Shown: in pieces, positions 5,176-5,283 of the stretch
Numbering within the stretch: position 1 is the stretch's first letter
Layout of the letters: each line of letters starts with the position of its first letter
Assembly (NCBI GenBank): GCA_937950605.1
Contig: CALFDA010000068.1
Coordinates: 1-5,283 of the forward strand
Source of the DNA: an uncultured PS1 clade bacterium
GTDB taxonomy: Bacteria; Pseudomonadota; Gammaproteobacteria; PS1; Pseudothioglobaceae
Reading direction: 5' to 3'
DNA length: 5,283 bases
The notes under the pieces: generated by a model
The model's input: the letters and a program-made list of their open reading frames with translations, nothing else
Told to the model about the DNA's origin: nothing
The model's database searches: none
Translations under genes and position numbers: made by a program

Positions 5176-5283
5176 ATGGCAAGAAATGCAACAAATAGAT
5201 TATTACAAAAAGCTAAGAAATTAAAAAGCGATGAATTTTATACGCAACTTTCGGATATAGAAAGGGAGTTAAAACATTATAAA
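5176..5283 (+). CDS. ecoRIM: Partial M.EcoRI-like adenine-N6 DNA methyltransferase
   Basis: Exactly 36 codons are visible before the window ends, with the frame open. The product begins MARNATNRLLQKAKKLKSDE and continues FYTQLSDIERELKHYK, closely matching my memory of the N-terminus of M.EcoRI. That enzyme methylates the second adenine of GAATTC with S-adenosylmethionine and protects host DNA from EcoRI. The family member is about 326 residues, so roughly 290 more should lie beyond the edge. The S-adenosylmethionine-binding and NPPF-type catalytic motifs are not in view, so activity cannot be judged. The start at 5176 is chosen because it matches the family start; the tandem ATG at 5173 would add one Met. 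It lies 9 bases after the endonuclease stop, indicating a two-gene operon, although classical ecoRIM also has promoters inside ecoRIR. Confidence 0.9.
   Translation, partial: MARNATNRLLQKAKKLKSDEFYTQLSDIERELKHYK

Noticed and set aside
4330..5283. Possible control (C) protein gene or short ORF accompanying the restriction-modification genes
   Set aside because: No helix-turn-helix ORF is present before or between the two genes, and the EcoRI system is known to work without a C protein.
1..5283. tRNA, rRNA, CRISPR array, insertion sequence or phage attachment site
   Set aside because: No direct-repeat/spacer pattern, tRNA-like cloverleaf, transposase or terminal inverted repeats could be seen on either strand.

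Overview
The window is AT-rich gammaproteobacterial chromosome. The order efp-epmA, the YcgN-family protein and the many lysine/asparagine codons fit a marine sulfur-oxidiser of the SUP05/Thioglobus type or a related symbiont. That assignment is an inference from gene content and composition; nothing here proves it.

Left end (1-642): the first 75 codons of a minus-strand gene run off the window. Its start resembles the 'prefix' domain of BapA-like giant type I-secreted adhesins. It has a strong Shine-Dalgarno and, about 220 nt upstream, a good sigma70-like promoter (TTGCTA-18-TATAAT). An inverted repeat overlaps the -10, and two AT-rich hairpins lie in the long leader. The remaining 170 bases up to the next gene hold nothing I can name.

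Middle (643-3930): a compact minus-strand operon, efp -> epmA -> Sel1-repeat protein -> ycgN-like. Neighbouring genes overlap by 23 nt twice and are separated by 4 nt once. EF-P carries Lys34 in KPGKGQ, and EpmA is the enzyme that attaches beta-lysine to that residue, so the first two genes form a modification pair that helps ribosomes through proline stretches. The Sel1 protein is probably exported and is built from 36-residue helical repeats. The YcgN-like protein is a cysteine-cluster protein of unknown function.

Right end (3931-5283): after a divergent AT-rich intergenic region holding the frameshifted remains of a small minus-strand ORF, the plus strand carries a full-length homologue of the restriction endonuclease EcoRI. 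Nine bases later comes the start of its partner, an M.EcoRI-like adenine methyltransferase, cut by the window edge. The EcoRI homologue keeps the catalytic Asp91/Glu111/Lys113 and the DNA-recognition segment at the same residue numbers as the classical enzyme, so it is predicted to cut GAATTC. One GAATTC site lies in the window (2060-2065), inside the Sel1 gene. The restriction-modification pair looks like an acquired module next to a housekeeping operon and is the most notable content here.
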